Assembly (NCBI RefSeq): GCF_900109955.1
Contig: NZ_FOJB01000001.1
Location: 1,302,001-1,366,000 of the forward strand
Direction of reading: 5' to 3'
Source of the DNA: Aliiroseovarius sediminilitoris
GTDB taxonomy: Bacteria > Pseudomonadota > Alphaproteobacteria > Rhodobacterales > Rhodobacteraceae
Length of the DNA stretch: 64,000 nucleotides
Position 1 is the stretch's first letter. Each line of letters opens with the position of its first letter. Positions 54,472 through 62,307 of this stretch are shown here, piece by piece. A model generated the notes under the pieces. The model saw nothing but the letters and a program-made list of their open reading frames with translations. It was not told the origin of the DNA and did not search any database. A program made the translations under genes and the position numbers.

Positions 54472-54479
54472 TCATGTGG

Positions 54480-54550
54480 TTCAGGGTCTGGGAGGAGGTA
54501 GACCCGTCACCGTATCGGCTTAACCCCGGGAGGAGGTGGGGCAAACCGGA
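54480..54550 (-). ncRNA. CcsR/cuckoo-like sRNA 3 (two CCUCCUCCC hairpins)
   Basis: Hairpin 5 pairs CCCC (54524-54527) with GGGG (54538-54541), with weaker outer pairs to 54517/54547. Hairpin 6 pairs GGGTCT (54484-54489) with AGACCC (54500-54505). Both loops are ACCTCCTCCC on the minus strand. Ends are estimates. Confidence 0.68.
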
Positions 54551-54557
54551 TCTTGGG

Positions 54558-54634
54558 GGTGCGGTGGTGCCAGGGAGGAGGACGGCGCCACCGCGACCCG
54601 CGGACCTTCAAGGGAGGAGGAAGAAGGTCCGAAA
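54558..54634 (-). ncRNA. CcsR/cuckoo-like sRNA 2 (two CCUCCUCCC hairpins)
   Basis: Hairpin 3 pairs GGACCTTC (54602-54609) with GAAGGTCC (54623-54630), loop TTCCTCCTCCCTT on the minus strand. Hairpin 4 pairs 54561-54571 with 54584-54594 (11 positions, one mismatch). The six-base gap between them (54595-54600) makes them one compact unit. Ends are estimates. Confidence 0.72.
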
Positions 54635-54645
54635 CTTTTTTGATT

Positions 54646-54722
54646 GTGCGGCGGAACCGGGGAGGAGGTCGGTCCCGCCGCCAATCGAAGCCACTACCTG
54701 GGAGGAGGTAGGCGGTGGCCAG
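54646..54722 (-). ncRNA. CcsR/cuckoo-like sRNA 1 (two CCUCCUCCC hairpins)
   Basis: Hairpin 1 pairs 54690-54699 with 54710-54719 (two inner mismatches). Hairpin 2 pairs 54649-54659 with 54670-54680 (one mismatch). Both loops read ACCTCCTCCC on the minus strand. It starts only a few bases after the DUF1127 stop, so it must be cut out of that mRNA or share its transcript. Confidence 0.72.
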
Positions 54723-54727
54723 GAAAC

Positions 54728-54943
54728 CTATTGGTCGTTAACCGCCATGCGGGCCAGGAAGCGGATCGACGCACGGCTAATGCCCAGGTCGTTCAGTTCG
54801 CGGTCGCTCAGAGCGTTCAGTTCGCGCACAGTTTCACGATATTGGGCGCGCTGATGCATTTGCTCTTTCCAAACGGCGATCCGGGCTGCCAGACGATCAG
54901 CGATGCTGACAGGGGCAGAAAGAATTTCAGTTGCGTATGTCAT
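54728..54943 (-). CDS. DUF1127 small protein (CcaF1-like)
   Basis: A 71-residue protein. The N-terminal half is amphipathic (VSIADRLAARIAVWKEQMHQ) and the C-terminal DUF1127 motif is RETVRELNALSDRELNDLG then ISRASIRFLAR. In Rhodobacter sphaeroides such a gene (RSP_6037, CcaF1, an RNA-binding protein) lies directly upstream of the CcsR1-4 sRNAs and shares their stress-induced transcript; the same order is seen here. ATG at 54943 is chosen; an in-frame GTG at 54955 with GGAAAAG upstream is equally possible. Confidence 0.9.
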   Translation of the reverse strand: MTYATEILSAPVSIADRLAARIAVWKEQMHQRAQYRETVRELNALSDRELNDLGISRASIRFLARMAVNDQ

Positions 54944-54955
54944 ATTCTCACTCAC

Positions 54956-55408
54956 TTACATCTTTTCCGCAGAACCCTGCGGTGCGGGGCGGCAATGCCG
55001 CTGTTGTCTCTGTTGGCGCTCACATTGTCGCCTTGACCCCAAGATGGGCACAATGCTGCAGATGCACAATACCCCGCGTTCGCAAACCCGATATGCGGCG
55101 AGTGCATACATAAAAATGACATAATATTAATCGGTTGCTGACATTTTGTGCGCTGACGCAGGGTAAATTGCTGCGGCGCAGAAGGCGGGGGTTGATGTTA
55201 ACTTAAGGTCAATTTGTGTGGTGCATATTTATTGCCCGATATGCTCAGATCCAAGGCTTGATGACTGCGGCAAGTATGACGACGCACCCAGTGCATGAGA
55301 CGACTCACCGCAGGTCTGCGGCCACGTGACCGCCCGCTTTCAGTAGGTATGCCCCTTGCACCTGCCCACAAAGCTGCCAAGTAATGTGCGAAGCTGAAGG
55401 AGGCACGA
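54956..55408. promoter_or_regulatory. Divergent control region of DUF1127-sRNA array and apbC
   Basis: About 450 bases without a gene. On the minus strand a possible heat-shock-sigma (RpoH-type) promoter is TTGTGC (55064-55069) and CCCATCT (55042-55048) with 15 bases between. That fits the RpoHI/RpoHII control known for the Rhodobacter CcsR locus, but the match is by eye. An AT-rich patch lies at 55108-55135. GAAGGAGGC at about 55397 is the apbC ribosome site. Confidence 0.45.
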
Positions 55409-56485
55409 ATGTCGGATATGCGCGAAAAGATCATGGGCACCTTGTCCACCGTTGCTCTGCCGGATGGTGGGGATCTGGCATCGCGTGACATGGTGCGTGC
55501 GCTGAGCGTTGATGGCGGGGCGGTCAGTTTCGTCATTGAAGCGCCGACCCCTGAACAGGCCGCCGGTATGGAAGCCCAGCGACGCGCTGCCGAAACCGCC
55601 GTTGCGGCCTTGGATGGGGTCGAGCGGGTCTCGGTTATCCTGACAGCGCATGGCCCGGCCAAAGCCGCCCCGCAGCCGCCCAATCTGAAGATCGGCGGCC
55701 ATCCGAAGCCGCAGGCCGGGCCGCTGCCTGTGCCGGGCGTGGCCAACATAATCGCCATCGCGTCTGGTAAGGGGGGGGTCGGAAAATCGACGCTCAGTTC
55801 GAACCTTGCCGTGGCGTTGGCGCGTCAGGGCCGCAAGGTCGGGCTGCTGGATGCTGACATTCTGGGACCAAGCCAGCCGCGCATGATGGGCACCAACCAA
55901 CGTCCGTCATCGCCTGATGGCGAGTTGTTGATCCCGGTCGAGGCGCACGGCGTCAAGATGATGTCCATCGGCCTGATGCTGAAATCCGACCGCGAAGCCG
56001 TGGTCTGGCGCGGTCCCATGCTGATGGGTGCGCTGCAACAGTTGATGTTTCAGGTCGATTGGGCGCCGTTGGATGTGCTGATCATCGACCTGCCACCGGG
56101 AACGGGCGATGTGCAACTGACGCTTGCGCAGAAATCGCAGTTGACCGGCGCGATCATCGTGTCGACCCCGCAGGACGTGGCGCTTCTGGATGCGCGCAAG
56201 GCGATTGACATGTTTGACAAGGTCAAGGTTCCAATCCTGGGGCTGGTCGAAAACATGTCCACCTATGTCTGCCCCAATTGCGGGCACGAGGCGCATCTGT
56301 TTGGCCATGGTGGCGTCCGCGACGAAGCCGCCGAACTGGGCGCGCCGTTCCTTGGTGAAATCCCCTTGTCCCTGGATGTGCGTCTTGCAGGCGACAGCGG
56401 CACACCTGCTGCGGCCGGGGCGGGGCCGGTGGCCGAAGCCTATGCCACGCTGGCCCGTGATTTGGTGGCGCGCGGGATCGCGTAA
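55409..56485 (+). CDS. apbC: ApbC/Mrp-type iron-sulfur cluster carrier
   Basis: A P-loop ATPase of 358 residues that carries and delivers [4Fe-4S] clusters. An N-terminal MIP18/DUF59-like domain (about 1-80) is followed by the deviant Walker [11 protein letters not shown] (119-128), [14 protein letters not shown], and the cluster-binding CPNC motif (Cys288, Cys291). [16 protein letters not shown] is also typical. GAAGGAGGCACGA precedes the ATG. Between two regulatory RNA loci it seems to be a single-gene unit. Confidence 0.95.
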   Translation: MSDMREKIMGTLSTVALPDGGDLASRDMVRALSVDGGAVSFVIEAPTPEQAAGMEAQRRAAETAVAALDGVERVSVILTAHGPAKAAPQPPNLKIGGHPKPQAGPLPVPGVANIIAIASGKGGVGKSTLSSNLAVALARQGRKVGLLDADILGPSQPRMMGTNQRPSSPDGELLIPVEAHGVKMMSIGLMLKSDREAVVWRGPMLMGALQQLMFQVDWAPLDVLIIDLPPGTGDVQLTLAQKSQLTGAIIVSTPQDVALLDARKAIDMFDKVKVPILGLVENMSTYVCPNCGHEAHLFGHGGVRDEAAELGAPFLGEIPLSLDVRLAGDSGTPAAAGAGPVAEAYATLARDLVARGIA

Positions 56486-56503
56486 GCGTTTTGACCTCTC
56501 GGG

Positions 56504-56580
56504 AACGGCCTGTGGGAAACCATGGGCCGTTATGATTCCGGCGCGCCGCGCGCTGCATGGGAAACCATGGGTAAGCGGCG
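56504..56580. repeat. Two GAAA-capped hairpins sharing TGGGAAACCATGGG
   Basis: First hairpin: AACGGCC (56504-56510) pairs with GGCCGTT (56525-56531), inner TGG/CCA, loop GAAA. Second: CGCCGC (56544-56549) pairs with GCGGCG (56575-56580), inner CATGG/CCATG, loop GAAA. The shared core GGGAAACCATGGG is a direct repeat 45 bases apart. It lies just after the apbC stop. The same core also gives TGGGN pairs with 10-base spacing, so it can be read as MraZ-box-like DNA as well. Confidence 0.5.
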
Positions 56581-56683
56581 AAAAACTGCCGAATCAACGC
56601 GGATCACCCCCCGACTTTATCACTCAGGCGTGGACCCGCAGTGGTTGGTTTGTCAGGGCAGCGCCATCATTTGAATGATTTTC

Positions 56684-56698
56684 CGGGAAATTGTGGGA
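56684..56698 (+). promoter_or_regulatory. MraZ-box-like pair CGGGA-N5-TGGGA
   Basis: CGGGA (56684-56688) and TGGGA (56694-56698) have the 10-base period of MraZ operators. With the pairs at 56513/56523 and 56558/56568 they form a spaced series of possible boxes upstream of mraZ. Weaker than the array at 56836-56880. Confidence 0.35.
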
Positions 56699-56835
56699 TT
56701 TTTTTATGCTGCGCATGCAGCACCAGATTTAGTGGTCTTATATCCGTTACATCACTAGGTGTCGCGCTAAATGCTCAAGAATACACGCTACATATTGTTT
56801 TTTGCACCTTCGGAAAACAACATCTGGCCCGTTCT

Positions 56836-56880
56836 TCCCATAAAAACCTGTTGCGTCCCACGATTTCCCAAGCTATCCCT
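56836..56880 (-). promoter_or_regulatory. mraZ operator: MraZ-box array overlapping a candidate dcw promoter
   Basis: TCCCA at 56856 and 56866 and TCCCT at 56876 are spaced exactly 10 bases apart, with one more TCCCA at 56836 in the same register. On the minus strand they read (A/T)GGGA with five-base spacers, the form known for E. coli MraZ operators (TGGGN direct repeats with five-base spacers). A plus-strand promoter candidate, TTGCGT (56851-56856) and TATCCC (56874-56879) with 17 bases between, lies within the array. Binding there would repress the mraZ leader. Confidence 0.65.
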
Positions 56881-56886
56881 AAATAC

Positions 56887-57090
56887 AAGATGAGGACGGG
56901 ACATAAGAGGCAGCAAGACCTCGTGACACTCCCAAGTCAGGTTTCATACAGGCACCCGCTTCATCGTAACGAAAGAGATCCGGCGCGATCGCGAGCAGAC
57001 ATCCCCCCAGGTGGCGCGCGCAGCTGGACACCCGGAAACGGGACAGGCGGCGGATTGGGCAGTGGCAGCAGCTCAATCCGCCGTTTCTAT
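56887..57090 (+). ncRNA. upsM: UpsM-like sRNA in the mraZ leader
   Basis: The mraZ start is some 260 bases from the candidate promoter, and a strong terminator (57048-57083) sits in between. A transcript from about 56887 to 57090 would be about 204 bases. In Rhodobacter sphaeroides the abundant sRNA UpsM (206 bases) is made in the same way, by termination in the 5' leader of the dcw cluster. A GAAA-loop hairpin CCCG/CGGG (57031-57042) precedes the terminator. The 5' end is an estimate. Confidence 0.65.
57048..57090 (+). terminator. Intrinsic terminator in the mraZ leader
   Basis: A perfect ten-base-pair stem CGGCGGATTG/CAATCCGCCG (57048-57057 with 57074-57083) is followed by TTTCTATT. It lies 57 bases before the mraZ start, so dcw expression depends on readthrough. 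Confidence 0.8.
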
Positions 57091-57146
57091 TCCAGCCCTA
57101 CATTTTCAGGGCGCAGCGATGCTGGGACAGTGAAGGAGCCGCGCAA

Positions 57147-57662
57147 GTGGCACGCAGGTTCAGAGGTGAAAGCCACCACAAGGTGGACGCGAAGGGCAGG
57201 GTTTCGATCCCGGCCCTGTTTCGCCGTGTACTTGAAGCTGGCGACCCGGACTGGACCGAAGGTCTGAACCCCAATCTTGTTATTGTCTATGGCGACAAGC
57301 GCCGTAATTTCCTTGAATGCTATACAATCGAAGCGATTGACGACGTCGACCGGCAGATCGCTGATCTGCCGCGCGGCTCGGTCGAACGCCGCGCGCTTGA
57401 GCGCATGTTCAACGGCCAATCGCTGCCGACAACGGTCGATGAGACCGGCCGACTGGTGCTGCCCGCAAAGCTGCGCGCGAAAATCGGTCTTGAGAACGAA
57501 GCATTTTTCATCGCCACCGGCGACACGTTCCAGATCTGGAAGCCCGAGACATACGAAAACGTTGAAATGGCCAAGGCCGAAGCGTGGCTGGACAGCCAGC
57601 CCGAGGATTTCGACCCGCTTACCTTGCTCAGCAGCGGATCCGCGTCAGGCAGGGATGGATGA
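57147..57662 (+). CDS. mraZ: MraZ, transcriptional regulator of the dcw cluster
   Basis: A 171-residue AbrB-fold DNA-binding protein with two tandem MraZ domains: [20 protein letters not shown] near the N-terminus and the [19 protein letters not shown] segment later. It represses the division and cell-wall cluster by binding repeats upstream of itself. The start is a GTG at 57147 with GAAGGAGCC upstream. The stop overlaps the rsmH start region, showing coupling. Confidence 0.94.
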   Translation: MARRFRGESHHKVDAKGRVSIPALFRRVLEAGDPDWTEGLNPNLVIVYGDKRRNFLECYTIEAIDDVDRQIADLPRGSVERRALERMFNGQSLPTTVDETGRLVLPAKLRAKIGLENEAFFIATGDTFQIWKPETYENVEMAKAEAWLDSQPEDFDPLTLLSSGSASGRDG

Positions 57663-58662
57663 TATGATCGATCCGGCTGCCACCGAGAAACGTCCCCACA
57701 TTCCAGTCTTGTTGCGGCCGCTTTTAGATGCGGTCGCACCTGTTTCTGGCGATTGGGCAGACGGCACGTTCGGGGCGGGGGGCTATACCCGTGGATTGTT
57801 GGATGCCGGGGCCGATTGGGTTTGTGGCATCGACCGCGATCCGATGGTGTTTGACATGGCTGCCGATTGGGCCGCTGACTATGGTGGCAGGCTGGCGCTG
57901 CGCGAAGGCACATTCTCGGACATGGACGAACTGGCGGGCCGCCCCTTGGACGGCGTCGTTCTGGACCTTGGCGTCAGCTCGATGCAACTGGATCTGGCGG
58001 ATCGCGGGTTTTCCTTCATGCGCGACGGACCGTTGGACATGCGGATGAGCCAATCCGGCCCCACTGCCGCCGATATCGTCAATCAGGCCGACGAAGAGGC
58101 GCTGGCTGATATCCTGTATCATTACGGCGAAGAACGCGCCTCGCGTCGGATTGCGCGGGCCATTGTCAGAGCACGCACCGAGGCACGGTTCGAAACCACT
58201 CTGCAATTGGCCAGCGTGGTGGAAAAATGTCTGCCCCGCTCGAAACCTGGCCAAAGCCACCCGGCCACAAGGTCGTTTCAGGCGATCCGCATCGCGGTGA
58301 ATGATGAGTTCGGGCAACTGATCGAGGGCTTGGAAGCCGCCGAGCGCGCGTTGAAGCCCGGTGGCAAGCTGGCGGTCGTCACCTTCCATTCGATGGAGGA
58401 CCGCGTTGTGAAGCGGTTTTTGCAGGCGCGCGCGTCCGAAGGGGGCGGCGGATCACGTTATGCCCCGCAAGAGGTCGCAGAAACGCCACGCTTCAAGCTG
58501 ACCCCGCGCAAAGCCATAGCGCCGGATGCCGACGAGCTCGCCGTAAACCCTCGCGCCCGGTCGTCACGCCTGCGCGTGGCCACCCGTACCGACGCCCCTG
58601 CCGGTCCGTCCGACCGGCGCAAACTTGGCCTTCCACCCCTTGTTTTCAAGGATAGATCATAA
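57655..58662 (+). CDS. rsmH: 16S rRNA C1402 N4-methyltransferase RsmH
   Basis: SAM-dependent methyltransferase of 335 residues that methylates C1402 of 16S r[16 protein letters not shown], the SAM loop [29 protein letters not shown] and [17 protein letters not shown] are family signatures. ATG at 57655 overlaps the mraZ stop by eight bases; ATG 57664 is the alternative. The long open extension to 57277 lies over mraZ and is rejected. The ftsL ATG begins on the last base of its TAA. Confidence 0.95.
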   Translation: MDDMIDPAATEKRPHIPVLLRPLLDAVAPVSGDWADGTFGAGGYTRGLLDAGADWVCGIDRDPMVFDMAADWAADYGGRLALREGTFSDMDELAGRPLDGVVLDLGVSSMQLDLADRGFSFMRDGPLDMRMSQSGPTAADIVNQADEEALADILYHYGEERASRRIARAIVRARTEARFETTLQLASVVEKCLPRSKPGQSHPATRSFQAIRIAVNDEFGQLIEGLEAAERALKPGGKLAVVTFHSMEDRVVKRFLQARASEGGGGSRYAPQEVAETPRFKLTPRKAIAPDADELAVNPRARSSRLRVATRTDAPAGPSDRRKLGLPPLVFKDRS

Positions 58663-59003
58663 TGCGCAGCTTGCTTTACATCACATCCGCCCTGGTCGTC
58701 ATGGCGCTGGCCTATTGGGCCTATTCGGAAAACTACAAGACGCAAGCGTCGCTTGACCGGGTCGAAGAGTTGCAGCACGAAATCGGGCAGATGCAGGAAC
58801 AATTGGCGGTGTTGCGCGCTGAATGGGCCTATCTGAACCGTCCCGACCGGTTGCGTGATCTGGCCGAACTGAATTATGACCGTCTCGGTTTGTTGCCACT
58901 GGCACCTGAGCAGTTTGGCCGGGTCGACCAGGTGGTCTATCCCGATGAGGATTTGCCGGAAATCACCGAAACCTTCGATGTCTTTGGGGAGATCGAACAA
59001 TGA
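58662..59003 (+). CDS. ftsL: Cell division protein FtsL
   Basis: A 113-residue bitopic protein: one membrane helix (about 2-19), then a coiled coil (about 27-55) with the conserved EWAYLNRPDRLRDLAE segment of alphaproteobacterial FtsL. It is part of the FtsQLB complex that activates FtsWI. It overlaps rsmH by one base and ftsI by four (ATGA at 59000-59003). Confidence 0.93.
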   Translation: MRSLLYITSALVVMALAYWAYSENYKTQASLDRVEELQHEIGQMQEQLAVLRAEWAYLNRPDRLRDLAELNYDRLGLLPLAPEQFGRVDQVVYPDEDLPEITETFDVFGEIEQ

Positions 59004-60796
59004 CCCGTGTCCCCCTGCGACCGCTCGCCCGTATTCTTGACGCCCGTGCCAAGGGCGAAAATCCGGATGCAATCGAACACGAGAATCTGCGCCACCGGCA
59101 TGAAGAAATCCGCGACCGATCGCGTTTGCGTTCGGAAGGGCGGCTCTTGGTTCTGGCGGGGCTGTTTCTGTGTGCGTTTTTGGTTGTCGGCGGGCGGATG
59201 GCGGTGCTGTCTTCGACCGAACCGCGCGAGCCGCGCGCCCAGGCGCCGGGGTCTGCGATTGCGACCGCTCGTGCCGATATTGTTGACCGGCAGGGTCGTA
59301 TTCTGGCCACCAACCTTGTGACCCATGCGCTGTATGCCCAGCCGCCCTTGATGGTTGATCCGTTGCGCGCGGCGGACGAACTGGTGAAAATATTCCCCGA
59401 TCTGAAACGCGAACGTCTGATAAAAGATTTTACCGGCGCGCGTAAGTTCCTGTGGATCAAGAAAAAACTTAGCCCTGAACAGAAGCAGGCTGTGTTCGAT
59501 ATCGGCGAGCCAGGCCTGTTGTTCGGTCCACGCGAGATGCGCCTCTATCCCAATGGCAAGCTGGCAGCGCATGTGTTAGGCGGGGCCAGCTTCGGGCGCG
59601 AAGGTGTCAGCGCCGCCGAGGTGATCGGTGTGGCGGGCGTGGAAAAGCAATTCGACGACTATCTGCGCGACCCTGCCAATGGCGACAAGCCGCTGGAACT
59701 GGCGATTGATCTGACCATCCAAAGCGCCGTTGAGCGTGTTCTCTATGGTGGCATGAAGCTGATGAATGCCAAGGGCGCGGCCGCGATCCTGATGGATGTG
59801 CATACGGGCGAAGTGGTGTCCGTGGTCTCATTGCCCGATTTCGATCCCAACAAGCGGCCACGTGTTCTGACCAAGGGCGATCAGTCCGACAGCCCGCTGT
59901 TCAACCGCGCCGTGCAGGGGGTCTATGAACTTGGGTCAACGTTCAAGATTTTTACCGCGATTCAGGCGATGGACCTAGGGCTGGTGAACGCCAACACCAT
60001 CATCGATACCGACATCCCGATGAAGATCGCAGGCTACCGGATCGGCGAGTTCAGAAACAAGAACTATGGCAAACTAAGCGTGTCGGACATCATCGTAAAA
60101 TCTTCCAACCGGGGCACCGGGCGGATGGCGCTGGAGATCGGCCCGGAGCGTCAGCAGGAGTTCCTGCGCACCCTTGGCATGTTCGACCGCACCCCGTTCG
60201 AGATTGTCGAGGCGCATGGCTCGAAGCCGCTTGTGCCAAAGAACTGGGGCAAGCTCAGCTCGGTCACGATTTCCTATGGGCACGGGTTGTCCTCGACCCC
60301 GATGCATTTGGCAGCGGGCTACGCAGCGATTGCCAATGGCGGGTTCGCGGTGAAACCCACAGTGCTGAAACAAGATCGCATCGCGCGGGGACCACGGATC
60401 ATATCGGCAGCGTCTGCCGCAGCGGCGCGTGACATGTTGCGCAAGGTTGTCACCGAAGGCACCGCCACGTTCGGGGAAGTGCAGGGTTACAAGGTGGCAG
60501 GCAAGACCGGCACCGCCGACAAACCGCGCCCACAAGGTGGCTATTATGACGACAAGGTGATCAACACTTTTGCCAGCATGTTCCCGGCGGACAATCCGAA
60601 ATATGTTCTGGTGGTCACATTGGACGAACCGGTTGAAACGTCGGGGCCGAAACCGCGCCGCACGGCAGGATGGACCTCGGTGCCGGTGGCATCCGAGATC
60701 ATCCGCAGGATCGCCCCGCTTCTGGGTTTGAAGCCTGAACCGGAACCCATCGTTGAATCCCTTGCGGCAGCTGGGGTAACACTCACCTCGAACTGA
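59000..60796 (+). CDS. ftsI: FtsI/PBP3, septal peptidoglycan transpeptidase
   Basis: Class B penicillin-binding protein of 598 residues. A cytoplasmic N-terminus with a membrane helix (about 48-66) is followed by the pedestal domain and the transpeptidase domain. The active-site motifs are STFK (Ser313), SSN (368-370) and KTGTA. It cross-links septal wall during division. The coupled overlap with ftsL fits the standard dcw order. Confidence 0.96.
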   Translation: MTRVPLRPLARILDARAKGENPDAIEHENLRHRHEEIRDRSRLRSEGRLLVLAGLFLCAFLVVGGRMAVLSSTEPREPRAQAPGSAIATARADIVDRQGRILATNLVTHALYAQPPLMVDPLRAADELVKIFPDLKRERLIKDFTGARKFLWIKKKLSPEQKQAVFDIGEPGLLFGPREMRLYPNGKLAAHVLGGASFGREGVSAAEVIGVAGVEKQFDDYLRDPANGDKPLELAIDLTIQSAVERVLYGGMKLMNAKGAAAILMDVHTGEVVSVVSLPDFDPNKRPRVLTKGDQSDSPLFNRAVQGVYELGSTFKIFTAIQAMDLGLVNANTIIDTDIPMKIAGYRIGEFRNKNYGKLSVSDIIVKSSNRGTGRMALEIGPERQQEFLRTLGMFDRTPFEIVEAHGSKPLVPKNWGKLSSVTISYGHGLSSTPMHLAAGYAAIANGGFAVKPTVLKQDRIARGPRIISAASAAAARDMLRKVVTEGTATFGEVQGYKVAGKTGTADKPRPQGGYYDDKVINTFASMFPADNPKYVLVVTLDEPVETSGPKPRRTAGWTSVPVASEIIRRIAPLLGLKPEPEPIVESLAAAGVTLTSN

Positions 60797-60801
60797 TCTG
60801 G

Positions 60802-62307
60802 ATGGGCAGAACACATATGGGCGCTGAAACAAAGACCAAATCCCTTGCGGAACTGGGGCTGAGCGCCCGAGGCGGCATCGAGGCGCAGATCACCGGCCTG
60901 TCGGTGGACAGCCGCGAAGTTAAGCCCGGACATCTGTTTGCCGCCCTGCCCGGGACGAAAGTCCATGGGGGTGAGTTCATTCAATATGCCCTGCGGATGA
61001 AAGCCGCCGCCATCCTGACCGATCCGGAAGGCGCGCGGATCGCCAAAGCCGAACTGGAGGCCTCTGACGCGGCCCTGGTCGTCACCGAAGACCCGCGTAT
61101 GGCGCTGGCCTATGCTGCTGCACTTTGGTTCGGAGCACAGCCCGAATACATGGTCGCGGCCACCGGCACCAACGGCAAGACCTCGGTCGCCAACTTCACG
61201 CGGCAAATCTGGACCCTGCTGGGGATCAGGGCCGCCAATCTGGGCACCACCGGGGTCGAGGGCGCCTTTGCCGCCCCGCTGGCCCACACCACGCCCGAGC
61301 CAATCACCCTGCACAAGGTGCTGGCCGAGATGGCTGGCGCAGGCGTGACCCATGCTGCGATGGAGGCGTCCAGCCACGGATTGGCGCAACGGCGGCTGGA
61401 TGGGGTGCGCCTGACCGCGGCGGCATTCACGAATTTCACACAAGACCATCTGGATTACCACGAAACCTTCGAAGAATACTTTGCCGCAAAGGCTGGACTG
61501 TTCGCCCGCGTGCTGCCCGAAGGCGGAACGGCGGTGGTCAATATGGATGATCCCAAGGGGGAACAGATTGCCACCATCGCCGAAGCGCGCGGCCAACACC
61601 TGATCCGCGTGGGGCAGGGCGATGACAACGATCTGCGCATCAAGGCGCGCCGATTCGATGCCACCGGGCAAGAGGTGATGTTCATCTGGAACGGCGCGGC
61701 CCGCACGGAGCGGTTGAAACTGATCGGCGGGTTTCAGGCGGAAAACGTGCTGGCTGCCGCCGGGCTGGCCATCGGTTGCGGGGCCGAGCCCACCCATGTG
61801 TTCGACACGCTCAGCGAACTGGAAACCGTGCGCGGGCGGATGCAATTGGCTGCCACTCGTGACAATGGTGCCGCCGTGTTCGTGGATTACGCCCACACGC
61901 CCGATGCCCTGAAAACCGCACTGCGCGCCATGCGCCCGCATGTGTTGGGACGGCTGGTGGTGGTGTTCGGAGCGGGCGGCGACCGCGACACCTCGAAACG
62001 CGTCTTGATGGGGCAGGCAGCGGCAGAAAACGCCGATGTGGTGTTCGTGACCGATGACAATCCCCGCAGCGAAGACCCCTCCGCGATCCGCGCCATGGTG
62101 ATGGGGGGCTGCCCCGAGGCCGTGAATGTCGGCGACCGGGCCGAAGCAATCCTGCGCGGTGTCGATGCGCTTGGCCCCGGTGATGCGCTGTTGATTGCGG
62201 GCAAAGGGCATGAGACCGGCCAGACGATTGGTGATGACGTGTTGCCGTTTGACGATGCCGAACAGGCCTCGGTCGCGGTGGCTGCGCTTGACGGGCACAT
62301 GGCATGA
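60802..62307 (+). CDS. murE: UDP-MurNAc-L-Ala-D-Glu:meso-DAP ligase MurE
   Basis: Mur ligase of 501 residues that adds meso-diaminopimelate to the wall precursor. The Mur N-domain (SVDSREVKPGHLFAALPG), the ATP site TGTNGKTSV, HTTPEPITLHKVLAEM and DYAHTPDALKTAL are present, and the DNPRSEDP motif marks the DAP-specific form. Starts at 60802 or 60817; the second has the more usual N-terminus. The stop overlaps murF by four bases. Confidence 0.96.
   Translation: MGRTHMGAETKTKSLAELGLSARGGIEAQITGLSVDSREVKPGHLFAALPGTKVHGGEFIQYALRMKAAAILTDPEGARIAKAELEASDAALVVTEDPRMALAYAAALWFGAQPEYMVAATGTNGKTSVANFTRQIWTLLGIRAANLGTTGVEGAFAAPLAHTTPEPITLHKVLAEMAGAGVTHAAMEASSHGLAQRRLDGVRLTAAAFTNFTQDHLDYHETFEEYFAAKAGLFARVLPEGGTAVVNMDDPKGEQIATIAEARGQHLIRVGQGDDNDLRIKARRFDATGQEVMFIWNGAARTERLKLIGGFQAENVLAAAGLAIGCGAEPTHVFDTLSELETVRGRMQLAATRDNGAAVFVDYAHTPDALKTALRAMRPHVLGRLVVVFGAGGDRDTSKRVLMGQAAAENADVVFVTDDNPRSEDPSAIRAMVMGGCPEAVNVGDRAEAILRGVDALGPGDALLIAGKGHETGQTIGDDVLPFDDAEQASVAVAALDGHMA

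Larger units (their letters stand above)
54407..54709 (-). repeat. Eight-fold CCTCCTCCC motif array
   Basis: The plus strand shows GGGAGGAGG at 54407, 54450, 54490, 54528, 54573, 54612, 54660 and 54700. The flanks of each motif are different in sequence but always complementary to each other, so selection has kept the hairpins while their stems drifted. The motif in the RNA is anti-Shine-Dalgarno-like. Confidence 0.95.

Noticed and set aside
54407-54709. GGGAGGAGG motifs with about 40-base spacing as a CRISPR-like array
   Set aside because: Repeats are only nine bases, spacing is uneven, and each flank is self-complementary. The hairpin sRNA reading explains all of it; no cas genes are near.
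56641-57267. 208-codon open frame running from the intergenic region into mraZ
   Set aside because: It crosses the MraZ boxes and the leader terminator and overlaps the certain mraZ start; no family features.
60544-62298. 584-codon open frame opposite ftsI-murE
   Set aside because: Antisense shadow of murE; amino-acid make-up is unlike a real protein and murE is certain.
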